Source: Paludibacteraceae bacterium
Lineage (GTDB): Bacteria > Bacteroidota > Bacteroidia > Bacteroidales > Paludibacteraceae
DNA: 37,653 nucleotides
Assembly: GCA_017628395.1 (NCBI GenBank)
Contig: JAGBZD010000045.1
Coordinates: forward strand, 1 to 37,653
Direction: 5' to 3'
Below are positions 6,183 through 13,949 of this stretch, one piece after another (within the stretch, counting starts at the first letter, position 1; each line of letters starts with the position of its first letter). A model generated the notes under the pieces. It saw only the letters and a list, made by a program, of their open reading frames with translations. It was not told the origin of the DNA and searched no databases. A program made the translations under genes and the position numbers.

Positions 6183-7553
6183 CTATTTCCCGATACAGAA
6201 TTTACCAAAGATATTATTCAAAACCTCCTGTGAGGTTATTTGTCCTGTGATTTCTCCGAGGGCGGAAAGGCAGTCTTGCAAGTCCATGCTGAGGAACTCG
6301 CCGCTGATTTGCATTTGCAGTCCGTCTTGCACGCGTTTGATAGCCTCTTGCGCGCGCACCAATGCCTCATAATGGCGTGTGTTGCTGATAGTCACTGCGT
6401 TGCGTGTGTCGTATTGCTCACGGGCATAGGTGATCAATTCTTGCTTCAGTACCTCTACATGACCGCTCTTGGCGGAGAGATAGATCCTTGCCTCATCATC
6501 TTCTCGCCTCCTCACCTCCTTGCCTAAAAGGTCCACCTTATTATATATTTGTATAATCTTTTTTTCGTTTATATCGTCCAATTCGGACAATATATCCACT
6601 GGATCCGTGGCGTCTTGCAGGTGAATGAGTACCGCTGCTTTTTGGGCTGCTTGACGGCTACGCTCAATGCCTAAGTTCTCGATTGTGTCTTCCGTTTGGC
6701 GCAAACCCGCGGTGTCAATGAAGCGGAACAGCATGCCGTCCAACACCAATGTGTCTTCTACCGTGTCGCGTGTGGTGCCTTGAATATCGCTCACAATAGC
6801 GCGCTCTTCACCGAGCAAAGCGTTGAGCAAAGTGGACTTGCCCACATTGGGCGCACCAATAATCGCCACAGGGATACCTTGCTTGATTGCATTACCAGTT
6901 TTGAAAGAACCAACCAACTTGCCAATCGTGGTGTCAATCTCTTGTGCCAGCGCAAATAGTTCGCTGCGGTCTGCAAACTCCAGTTCCTCATGGTCAGCAA
7001 AGTCTAATTCCAACTCTACGAGCGAAGTGAAGGTCAGTAGTCGTTCTCTGAGTTTAGCCAACTCATTGGATATACCACCGCGCAACTGACTGAGAGCCAA
7101 ATCTTTTTCGGCTTTTGTTTGTGCGGCAATCAGGTCGGCTACGGCTTCGGCTTCGGTGAGATCCATCTTGCCGTTGAGGAAAGCGCGTTGGGTGAACTCG
7201 CCCGCCTTTGCCAATTGGCAACCTGCATCCACGAGCCATTGCAGCAGCGTCTGCTGAATATACATGCTGCCGTGGCATGCAATCTCTACCACATCTTCGC
7301 CCGTGAAGGAGTGAGGCGCACGGAAGATGCTCACCAATACTTGGTCTAATATCTCGGACACTGGATTCCAGATGCCTGAACTACGCCTAATCTCCCCATA
7401 ATGCACGGTATATGCTTTAGCTTCCATGAGCGACTTACGCCCACAAAACAAACTATCCACAATCTGTATAGCAGACGCACCGCTCACGCGTACCACAGCT
7501 ATTCCTCCGCTGCCGTAAGGGGTTGATATGGCGCAAACTGTATTGTTGTACAT
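6183..7553 (-). CDS. mnmE: tRNA uridine-5-carboxymethylaminomethyl modification GTPase MnmE
   Basis: MnmE works with MnmG to add the carboxymethylaminomethyl group to wobble U34 of certain tRNAs. The 456-residue protein begins MYNNTVCAISTPYGSGGIAV, the typical TrmE N-terminal domain. The G domain follows with G1 GAPNVGKS (about 225), TTRD, G3 DTAGLR and G4 NKVDL, and the protein ends with the conserved FCIGK, whose cysteine is a family hallmark. A longer frame reaches 7679 but would overlap prmA and lacks family sequence. The ATG at 7553 lies 2 bp after the prmA stop, so the two are translationally close. Just after the G4 motif the protein carries KEVRRREDDEAR, encoded by five degenerate 8-mers. 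Confidence 0.96.
   Translation of the reverse strand: MYNNTVCAISTPYGSGGIAVVRVSGASAIQIVDSLFCGRKSLMEAKAYTVHYGEIRRSSGIWNPVSEILDQVLVSIFRAPHSFTGEDVVEIACHGSMYIQQTLLQWLVDAGCQLAKAGEFTQRAFLNGKMDLTEAEAVADLIAAQTKAEKDLALSQLRGGISNELAKLRERLLTFTSLVELELDFADHEELEFADRSELFALAQEIDTTIGKLVGSFKTGNAIKQGIPVAIIGAPNVGKSTLLNALLGEERAIVSDIQGTTRDTVEDTLVLDGMLFRFIDTAGLRQTEDTIENLGIERSRQAAQKAAVLIHLQDATDPVDILSELDDINEKKIIQIYNKVDLLGKEVRRREDDEARIYLSAKSGHVEVLKQELITYAREQYDTRNAVTISNTRHYEALVRAQEAIKRVQDGLQMQISGEFLSMDLQDCLSALGEITGQITSQEVLNNIFGKFCIGK
6486..6525. repeat. Five degenerate octamers inside mnmE
   Basis: On the minus strand the coding sequence reads AGGCAAGG AGGTGAGG AGGCGAGA AGATGATG AGGCAAGG, an exact 8-bp period. It encodes the charged stretch GKEVRRREDDEAR between the G4 motif NKVDL and the SAK segment. 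The region is a surface loop by position, where extra residues would be tolerated. Confidence 0.75.
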
Positions 7554-7555
7554 GG

Positions 7556-8332
7556 TCAAATCGTAATTTTCATCCATCTCCATTCGCCGCGTTCTTTTGT
7601 CTGAATGTGTTGCAGTCCTACTGCTTCTGCTGCTTTCTTCAAATGCGGAATATCCTCGGCGTAGAATCCGCTCAGCCACAACTCGCCTTTGTCTTTGAGT
7701 ATCTTGGCATACGCAGGCATTTGTGCCACCAATATATTGCGGTGTATATTCGCCATTATCAAGTCGTATTCGCCATCGGGTGGGGTACTGCCCAAGCGCA
7801 CATCCAATGACACTCCGTTAGCTTCTGCGTTTTCGATACTATTCGCTACGCTCTTATCGTCGATATCCACTGCTACTACAGTTGTTGCGCCGCATTTCTT
7901 AGCCATGATGCCCAGCACACCCGTGCCACAACCCATGTCCAGCACATGGCGCCCTTGCACGAAGTAGCCTTGCTCCTGTGCCTCCACTAGTGCCTCAATC
8001 ATCATGCTCGTTGTCTCATGATGTCCCGCACCAAAAGCGCAATGCGGTGTGATACGAACGCCCAATGGCAATTCCACAATCTCGTGTTCTGCTTCCCATG
8101 TGGCGTTCCAGTTGATATCCTCGCAAAGCGCTACACCCATGATTTCCACGCCTTCGGTCTCGGATATCAGATGGTTTAAAGCCTCCTGATTCTCCTCCCA
8201 TACGGCTGTCTGAATATAGGCGTTTGCTCCATCAAACACCTCAAAACCCAAGTCGCACATGGCTTGCTCAAACAAGTCCTGTTGCCAGTCTTCTGTAAAT
8301 TGATACGATAAATGTACTACGGAATACTGCAT
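7556..8332 (-). CDS. prmA: Ribosomal protein L11 methyltransferase PrmA
   Basis: PrmA methylates ribosomal protein L11 using S-adenosylmethionine. The 258-residue protein has a short N-terminal substrate-recognition domain (residues 1-90) and a class I methyltransferase domain. Its motif I is VLDMGCGTGVLGIMA (about 125), followed by VVAVDIDDKSV and the active-site region LIMANIHRNIL. It begins at ATG 8332 and is the first gene of its operon, with a good promoter about 25 bp upstream. Its stop codon is 2 bp before the mnmE start. The prmA-mnmE order itself does not suggest a shared pathway beyond translation. Confidence 0.93.
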   Translation of the reverse strand: MQYSVVHLSYQFTEDWQQDLFEQAMCDLGFEVFDGANAYIQTAVWEENQEALNHLISETEGVEIMGVALCEDINWNATWEAEHEIVELPLGVRITPHCAFGAGHHETTSMMIEALVEAQEQGYFVQGRHVLDMGCGTGVLGIMAKKCGATTVVAVDIDDKSVANSIENAEANGVSLDVRLGSTPPDGEYDLIMANIHRNILVAQMPAYAKILKDKGELWLSGFYAEDIPHLKKAAEAVGLQHIQTKERGEWRWMKITI

Positions 8333-8352
8333 GATTGCTCATAAATTTTGTG

Positions 8353-8383
8353 CAAAAGTACAACAAAAAATACAAATATGCAA
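8353..8383 (-). promoter_or_regulatory. Promoter of the prmA-mnmE-yicC-gldF operon
   Basis: On the minus strand, TTG (8383-8381), a 20-nt spacer and TACTTTTG (8360-8353) match the Bacteroidota consensus. The start point would be about 8346, giving a leader of about 14 nt before the prmA ATG at 8332. Confidence 0.7.
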
Positions 8384-8403
8384 GTAAAGCGAGTATTATT
8401 TTC

Positions 8404-8422
8404 AAAAAACAACCGTTTGCTT
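8404..8422 (-). terminator. Weak possible terminator after coaE
   Basis: About 24 bp past the coaE stop, the minus strand reads AAGCAA ACGG TTGTTTTTT. This is a 6-bp stem with one G-T pair merging into a T run. It is weak but well placed to separate coaE from the prmA promoter. Confidence 0.3.
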
Positions 8423-8445
8423 GATATTATTTGCAATTATCCTTC

Positions 8446-9081
8446 TTAATTACCGCCATAACTACCTATCATGGTGATTATCTTTTCGCAAAGAGTAGTA
8501 ATAGGTGTCGTTCCATCATTATCAATGACTATATCGGCACGCTGAATATCCCCTTCCACATCTTGCGCATGTATGCGCGCACTTACTTTGTCCATTGTCG
8601 TTTGGTCGCGCGCAATGGTACGCTCAATGCGTATCGCCTCTGGGGCTGTGATCATCACTACTTTGTCGCATAACTGATTAAAGCCTGCTTGATATAGAAT
8701 GGCACATTCTATGAAGAGAAAATCCTTGCGCTGTAAATCGCTCTTCTGTGGATTGGACTGACTCCCTGTAGATGACAGATGGTCGTTCGTAGTCCAACGG
8801 AGAATATCTGCTTTTACTGCGGGGTGAACGATGGCGTTGAGTTGGGCAAGCAACGACTTGTTTGTAAATACACGCTGTGCTACCAATGCCGTTTGATATA
8901 CGCCGTCGGCATATACCTCTCGACCAAAAAGTTGCTCCATCTTTTGGCGTACATGGGCATCTTCCACAATCAGGCGTTTGGCCTCGCTATCGGTGTCATA
9001 CACTGCATAACCCATCGCGCGCAATTGCCTTGCAATCGTACTCTTGCCGCTGCCTATGCCTCCTGTAATTCCGATTATCAT
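8446..9081 (-). CDS. coaE: Dephospho-CoA kinase
   Basis: CoaE phosphorylates the 3'-hydroxyl of dephospho-CoA, the last step of coenzyme A synthesis. With the ATG at 9081 the protein has 211 residues and starts MIIGITGGIGSGKSTIARQL, with the P-loop GGIGSGKS at residues 7-14. YDTDSEAK and LFIECAILYQAG follow, the latter corresponding to the family DVPLLFE region. A longer frame to 9222 would run into the acyltransferase gene and has no family sequence, so the internal start is preferred. It is the last gene of the dxs operon, 47 bp after the MBOAT gene. Confidence 0.94.
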   Translation of the reverse strand: MIIGITGGIGSGKSTIARQLRAMGYAVYDTDSEAKRLIVEDAHVRQKMEQLFGREVYADGVYQTALVAQRVFTNKSLLAQLNAIVHPAVKADILRWTTNDHLSSTGSQSNPQKSDLQRKDFLFIECAILYQAGFNQLCDKVVMITAPEAIRIERTIARDQTTMDKVSARIHAQDVEGDIQRADIVIDNDGTTPITTLCEKIITMIGSYGGN

Positions 9082-9128
9082 TTTTTTATTTGGACTCTGG
9101 ATGCTGGACCCGTACTCCCGATTTCTAT
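9082..9128. repeat. Short repeat-like junction between the MBOAT gene and coaE
   Basis: On the minus strand the gap reads GGGTCCAGCATCCAGAGTCC before an A-rich run and the coaE ATG. CCAGCAT and CCAGAGT form two adjacent degenerate heptamers. A related string (GGATGCCAGATGCTGG) occurs on the plus strand near 30353. Confidence 0.45.
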
Positions 9129-10982
9129 TTAAAATTGAAAATAGATAAATGCCTGCAAGTCCGCCGTTACAAACTGATACACGCCTATTATCGCCACCAC
9201 TGCAATCAATACGATTGCCCATAGCGGTAACAATGCAAAACGCACCCTATACCAGCGCTTCACGCGACTGGGTAACCAGTGAACTACCATGCCTAACACA
9301 AACAATATCACCACATTGCGATACTCCCACATAAAATCGGGGATAATACTGCTATTCCATGCACCACCAATCTGATTGACCATATTCGTAGCTGTTTCCC
9401 ATGCCTCTTGATTGGCGGTCGCAGGATCAAGGTTACTGCCCGAACGGAAGAACAATCGCGTGAATGTGATAAACACAAAAGTCTGTGCTATAGCCCATGC
9501 AGCAGAAAGGCGATTAGCGAGGGACGAAAGGTTGTTGGCGAAAGGTGAGAGTAGGTTGCCTCGTTTCATCAGCACACGCTCCCACCACCAATAGGCGTAA
9601 CGGATAGCGGTTCCTATCCATAATGCTATTCCCCACACGAAAAACACATTCCAGATAGGAGCATTTAGCATACTATAAACTACCCATAATCCGCCCATAA
9701 GCACACTCATCAGCAGCATTTTGATGTTCCAATTCATCTTCGCCCACACCTTATATACAATCATACCTGCTCCATTGAGCGCTCCCCAAATGACGAAGTT
9801 CCAACTGGCGCCATGCCATAATCCACCCAACAGCATGGTGATGAATGAGTTGACATTACCTGCAGCAATCTTGTTTTTTACCTCTTTTCCCAAAATCTTG
9901 CGGTTGCCACCCAAAGGGATATACAGGTAACTCTTCAACCAACGGCTGAGCGACATATGCCACCTACGCCAAAACTCTTGCGGGTTGCGTGACTTGTAGG
10001 GCGAATCGAAGTTCTGCGGCAGATAGAAGCCCAGCAACATCGCGATACCAATAGCAATATCCGTGTAGCCCGAGAAGTCGGCATACACTTGCAGCGAGTA
10101 AGCAAACAAGGCAAATAGGTTTTCAAATCCGCTGAATAGCAATGGATTATCAAAAATTCGGTCAATCAAGTTGACTGCCAAATAATCACTCAGTACGATT
10201 TTCTTAATCAGTCCGTTGAGTATCCAGAATACGGCCAATCCGAAGAGACGGCGGCTTAGGCAGAAAGGCTTGTATAGTTGTGGAATAAACTCGTTGGCAC
10301 GCACGATAGGTCCTGCTACCAGACCAGGGAAGAAGCTGACATAGAAACCAAAGTCCAAGATGTTTCTCACGGGCTTGACTTGTCCGCGATACACATCTAT
10401 GGTGTAGGACATTACTTGGAAAAGGTAGAACGATATGCCCACAGGCAGGATAATCTTATCTACCATGAAGCGTCCGCTCTCGCTGAAACCGTTGCCGATG
10501 TAGGCAAACAAATCAAATACCGCAAACTCTGTCCCGAGCAAATCGTTCACCATATGGGTGAAGAAATACGCGTACTTGAAGTAGCAGAGTAGTCCGAGGT
10601 CAATGATAATGCTAAGGGCGAGCCATGCTTTGGCGCGCGCCTCCTTGTTCCTTGTTCCTTGCTCTTTGTTCCGATATATCTGCTGCGCAATGAGCCAGTC
10701 GCTGACGGTAACAAATAGCAAGATGAGCAGGAATAATCCGCTGGTTTTGTAGTAGAAGAACCAGCTCACAGCCATGAGGAACACATTGCGCAGATGTAAT
10801 CGCGTATTCCTGCCTTTCGCCTTATCGCCTTCTTGCCTTATCGCCTGTGCGCTACGCGCACCCACTTCCATAATCATCGCAAACACCGCATATACCAATG
10901 CAAAGAACGCCCAGAAATAGAACTGGGTGAACAGCAGCGGACTCTCGCTATTAAATCCAAATATGTGGTGAAGAAATTCCAT
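9129..10982 (-). CDS. MBOAT-family membrane O-acyltransferase (AlgI/PatA-like)
   Basis: The 617-residue protein has ten or more membrane segments and the MBOAT landmarks: ILPVGISFYLFQVMSYTIDV, SFFPGLVAGPIVRA, SRNPQEFWRRWHMSLSRWL (about residue 337), and GGLWHGASWNFVIWG with the catalytic His at about 387. Relatives such as AlgI move acetyl groups across the membrane to O-acetylate polysaccharides or peptidoglycan. The preceding gene encodes an SGNH hydrolase-like protein, the usual partner that completes transfer in the periplasm. The N-terminal cytoplasmic loops contain two repeat-encoded stretches: QAIRQEGDKAKGRN from 8-mers and NKEQGTRNKEARAK from 7-mers. The substrate is unknown. The 28 bp in front of the ATG are heptamer-like and supply AAAGGAGAGG as a ribosome-binding region. 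Confidence 0.9.
   Translation of the reverse strand: MEFLHHIFGFNSESPLLFTQFYFWAFFALVYAVFAMIMEVGARSAQAIRQEGDKAKGRNTRLHLRNVFLMAVSWFFYYKTSGLFLLILLFVTVSDWLIAQQIYRNKEQGTRNKEARAKAWLALSIIIDLGLLCYFKYAYFFTHMVNDLLGTEFAVFDLFAYIGNGFSESGRFMVDKIILPVGISFYLFQVMSYTIDVYRGQVKPVRNILDFGFYVSFFPGLVAGPIVRANEFIPQLYKPFCLSRRLFGLAVFWILNGLIKKIVLSDYLAVNLIDRIFDNPLLFSGFENLFALFAYSLQVYADFSGYTDIAIGIAMLLGFYLPQNFDSPYKSRNPQEFWRRWHMSLSRWLKSYLYIPLGGNRKILGKEVKNKIAAGNVNSFITMLLGGLWHGASWNFVIWGALNGAGMIVYKVWAKMNWNIKMLLMSVLMGGLWVVYSMLNAPIWNVFFVWGIALWIGTAIRYAYWWWERVLMKRGNLLSPFANNLSSLANRLSAAWAIAQTFVFITFTRLFFRSGSNLDPATANQEAWETATNMVNQIGGAWNSSIIPDFMWEYRNVVILFVLGMVVHWLPSRVKRWYRVRFALLPLWAIVLIAVVAIIGVYQFVTADLQAFIYFQF
10643..10672. repeat. Heptamer tandem repeat inside the MBOAT gene
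   Basis: The plus strand reads CCTTGTT CCTTGTT CCTTGCT CTTTGTT CC, a 7-bp period. On the coding strand it gives the low-complexity charged stretch YRNKEQGTRNKEARAK in a cytoplasmic loop. The frame is kept because the tract length suits the codon phase. Confidence 0.75.
10809..10846. repeat. Octamer tandem repeat inside the MBOAT gene
   Basis: On the minus strand the tract reads AGGCGATA AGGCAAGA AGGCGATA AGGCGAA AGGC. It encodes AIRQEGDKAKGR. A related tract in dxs (15671-15713) encodes AIRQLGDEAK in the same frame, with 25 of 30 core bases the same by eye. Confidence 0.8.
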
Positions 10983-11010
10983 TACCTCTCCTTTTGCACT
11001 TTACACCTTA
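10983..11010. repeat. Heptamer-like junction between the SGNH and MBOAT genes
   Basis: On the minus strand the gap after the SGNH stop reads AAGGTGT AAAGTGC AAAAGGA GAGG. It is related to the GGTGTAA units at 12436-12479 and ends in a good ribosome-binding stretch for the MBOAT gene. Confidence 0.55.
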
Positions 11011-12435
11011 CTACTTCCGTTTTTCCTCTATCCATTGATATAATTTCTTTCCGATGTTGTTTGCTCCTGCGCGGGTGAAATGCACATAGTCGCTGCCTGC
11101 CAATCCATTTTCTACCCATCTTACCATGCTGTCTTTTCCGCCCATAGCATCGTACATGCTCCAGTAGGCAATCTGTTCTTCGGCTGCCATTTTCTTGAGT
11201 AGTTTGTCCATATAGGGTACCAACGGATAGGTGGTCATCTGTCCGTCGATATTCGTGGACATGTCGCTCGGACCAACAAACAGTATCGATGCCTCTGGCG
11301 CACATGCACGGATATAGCGCACTTGCTGGCGCAATGTGCTGCGCACATACCCGCTGATGGTGGAAGGATTCTCCGTCTGCGGAATCATGTTACCACCAAA
11401 CTGCAAGATAATCAGTCGTGTATTCGTCTCGCGATAGAAGTTGCTCAACTGTGTGCTGTCTATCTTGGTGAAAATATTGCCCGAACAACCACGCATAGGG
11501 ATATTATCCACTATCACACCCGTTGGCGTTTCCAGACTCACGCCATATACATGTCCTTTGCCTTGCAAGTGAAGCTCGCAGCGTTCGCAGCTATCGGGGA
11601 GGGTGTAGAGCAATGGGTGTCGGCTATCGGATGTCGGGTTGAGCGTTGTGTCTTGCGCCAATATATAGCCGTCCACGCTGTCCGTCCATACCCGCACACG
11701 ATTAAAATAGTTGTGCGGTTTGCGTTTTTTGTCTATCGGCTCAATATGCAGCACGATGTCTTCGCTACCTTTGACCAGCGTGCTGTCCATCACTGCCACT
11801 TGTCCCATGACGCCATAGTCGTCGCTCTCTGTCAAACGCATGCTGCGAGGACCATACACCAAATAGCGCTTTGGACCACCTTGTGCAGACTGCACCTTGT
11901 CGTTTATGCTTATCCATTGGCGAATGGTGCGTGTGGGGATAGTCTGGTGTAGCGGAATCAATCCCACACCGCCACCGCCGTATTCTTTTTGCCAACGCTC
12001 GCGCAGGACATTGGTGATACGGTCCTCTTCTATTTGCGAGTCGCCGTAGTACACCACACGCACGGGTTGGCTGCCTACGCTATCCAATGCAGCATAAAAA
12101 GCCGAAAGATATGCCCGAGCATCGGTGTTTACTACATTCACCTCGGGGACTACGGATTGCGGTTTCTGTGGAATACTATCTTGGATGGATAAGGTGTCTT
12201 GTGCCACTCCGCTGTCGGTGGGCAATACGCCCAGTGTATCTATTTCCGCGAGCAGCGAGTCATGCAGGATGCTTATTTCATCATTCTTCATTTCCAGGTC
12301 CAACGCCTGAGCTAATGTCGGAAAGCGCAGATTCCACTTCCCGATATGCCAACCGCCATCGGGGACAACCCAACAAACTACGCCCAGTAGCGCAATCACG
12401 GTCCAAATGATATATGCTATATACCTTGTTCTCAA
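11011..12435 (-). CDS. SGNH/GDSL hydrolase-like periplasmic protein, partner of MBOAT
   Basis: The 474-residue protein has one N-terminal membrane anchor (about residues 6-25, ending VVCWVVPDGGW) and a large exported domain. SGNH blocks are visible: YYGDSQIEEDRIT with the Ser nucleophile (about 130), a GGN asparagine block in LQFGGNMIP, and DYVHFTRAGAN (about 450) giving the Asp-His pair. With the MBOAT gene 28 bp downstream it forms the usual two-part O-acetylation module, in which the membrane protein exports the acetyl group and the SGNH protein transfers it. The start is uncertain: the frame opens with TTG at 12435, and the next ATG would remove the anchor. Polysaccharide or peptidoglycan could be the target. 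Confidence 0.8.
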   Translation of the reverse strand: MRTRYIAYIIWTVIALLGVVCWVVPDGGWHIGKWNLRFPTLAQALDLEMKNDEISILHDSLLAEIDTLGVLPTDSGVAQDTLSIQDSIPQKPQSVVPEVNVVNTDARAYLSAFYAALDSVGSQPVRVVYYGDSQIEEDRITNVLRERWQKEYGGGGVGLIPLHQTIPTRTIRQWISINDKVQSAQGGPKRYLVYGPRSMRLTESDDYGVMGQVAVMDSTLVKGSEDIVLHIEPIDKKRKPHNYFNRVRVWTDSVDGYILAQDTTLNPTSDSRHPLLYTLPDSCERCELHLQGKGHVYGVSLETPTGVIVDNIPMRGCSGNIFTKIDSTQLSNFYRETNTRLIILQFGGNMIPQTENPSTISGYVRSTLRQQVRYIRACAPEASILFVGPSDMSTNIDGQMTTYPLVPYMDKLLKKMAAEEQIAYWSMYDAMGGKDSMVRWVENGLAGSDYVHFTRAGANNIGKKLYQWIEEKRK

Positions 12436-12479
12436 ATCCCAGCCTTTACACCTTACACTTTACACCTTACACCATCTCC
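12436..12479. repeat. Heptamer tandem repeat filling the trkH-SGNH junction
   Basis: On the minus strand this reads GGTGTAA GGTGTAA AGTGTAA GGTGTAA AGGC, four degenerate copies. It makes up most of the gap between the trkH stop and the SGNH start, so the translation start of the next gene is embedded in repeat DNA. Confidence 0.85.
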
Positions 12480-13949
12480 CTACTTTCTCCACAATGCTCT
12501 TGTAAAGAGCAGTAGCACGGTGAATATCTCCAAACGACCAATCAGCATTACGACACTCATAACCCACTTTGCCACTGTTGGGAACTCCGCATAGGTACCC
12601 GAAGGACCAAACTGACCAATACTGATGCCCACATTACCAATGGCTGAAACAGCGGCGCCTATTGATTCATCGAAGTTCACTCCGCTGGCGCAGAATATGA
12701 CTGCGGTGATGACAATAATAAAGATATAGAAAATCAGAAATGCCATGATATTGTTAATGGTCTGTTGCGGAACCGTTTTCTCATTGAGTTTCACGGGAAT
12801 AATCGCATTGGGATGAATACGGCGTTGGAACTCTGCCACACCATTTTTCATGATAATCGCCAATCGTACCCACTTGATACCTCCAGCCGTACTACCTGCA
12901 CAGGCACCTGTTAGCATGAGGAAGAATATCACCACCCATGCCACCACAGGCCAGTACATATAGTCGGAAATGGTGTATCCTGTTGAGGTCATCGAACTAA
13001 TCACGGTGAAGATACTATCGCGAAACGCACGCTCCATATGCAGTCCTGTCCAACCCGGACGAGCGATATACAACCCAACTGTCAGAGCCACCGCAAACAC
13101 CAGTACTGCTACACTATACCAACGCAATTCTTCATCTTGGAAGAAGTTGCGGGCTTTGCCTCTCAGCAAGTATATGAGTAGCACGAAGTTAATACCCGAG
13201 ATAAACATGAAGAATGTCACCGTATAGTGTATTGCTGCGGAGTCGTAGAACTCCAGACTATTGTTGTGCGTAGAGAAACCACCTGTGGCAATCGTAGAGA
13301 ACGAGTGGCACACGGCGTCAAACACATCCATGCCGCAGAGCCACAATGCTGCCACCTCAGTCAGGGTGAGTAGCACATAGATGCTCCACATCATTTTTGC
13401 TGTATCGGCTATGCGTGGCGACACTTTTTCGTAGGTCAGTCCCGACACCTCGGCTGCGTAGAGTTGCATGCCGTTGAGCCCGAAGATGGGCAAGATGGCT
13501 ATGGATAGCACAATGATTCCCATGCCGCCAATCCATTGTGTGAGCGAACGCCAGAAGAGCAAACCATGCGTAATCACCTCTAAGTCGGGTATGATAGTGG
13601 CGCCAGTGGTGGTGAAGCCCGACATGCTCTCAAACCATGCGTCGGTCAGCGAGGGTACTTGTCCACTGAGGTAGTAGGGGAGTAAGCCAAAGGCAGAGAA
13701 CACCACCCACACCATTGCCACAATGACATAACCTTCTCTTTCGCCCATGCGCGATTCGGCACGACGACCCACCAGCAAGCCAATGACACCTGCCAGCAAA
13801 GTGATGATAGTGGATAATAGAAAGACACCAGTATCTGCCTCGCCGTACCATAGACTAACGCCCAATGCCAAGGTCATAAACACCGACTCAATGAGCAGCA
13901 GAGCGCCCATCGTGCGAAAAACCATGCGAGTGTTAAAGGTGCGTGTCAT
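12480..13949 (-). CDS. trkH: Trk/Ktr-type potassium uptake protein TrkH
   Basis: The 489-residue membrane protein is the ion-conducting subunit of a Trk/Ktr potassium transporter. The four pore loops with their filter glycines are visible: SGFTTTGATI, SFSTIATGGFSTH, SSMTSTGYTISDY and AIGNVGISIGQFG. About ten membrane segments surround them. The ATG overlaps the trkA stop by 4 bp (ATGA), so the regulatory and pore subunits are translationally coupled. Length and motifs fit the family. Cation selectivity between K+ and Na+ cannot be settled by eye, but all four loops keep the glycine expected for K+. Confidence 0.94.
   Translation of the reverse strand: MTRTFNTRMVFRTMGALLLIESVFMTLALGVSLWYGEADTGVFLLSTIITLLAGVIGLLVGRRAESRMGEREGYVIVAMVWVVFSAFGLLPYYLSGQVPSLTDAWFESMSGFTTTGATIIPDLEVITHGLLFWRSLTQWIGGMGIIVLSIAILPIFGLNGMQLYAAEVSGLTYEKVSPRIADTAKMMWSIYVLLTLTEVAALWLCGMDVFDAVCHSFSTIATGGFSTHNNSLEFYDSAAIHYTVTFFMFISGINFVLLIYLLRGKARNFFQDEELRWYSVAVLVFAVALTVGLYIARPGWTGLHMERAFRDSIFTVISSMTSTGYTISDYMYWPVVAWVVIFFLMLTGACAGSTAGGIKWVRLAIIMKNGVAEFQRRIHPNAIIPVKLNEKTVPQQTINNIMAFLIFYIFIIVITAVIFCASGVNFDESIGAAVSAIGNVGISIGQFGPSGTYAEFPTVAKWVMSVVMLIGRLEIFTVLLLFTRALWRK

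Noticed and set aside
7554-7679. Longer mnmE start
   Set aside because: It would add 42 non-conserved residues and overlap prmA; the ATG at 7553 gives the family N-terminus.
9082-9222. Longer coaE start
   Set aside because: The extra residues run back into the MBOAT gene and lack family sequence; the P-loop begins right after the ATG at 9081.
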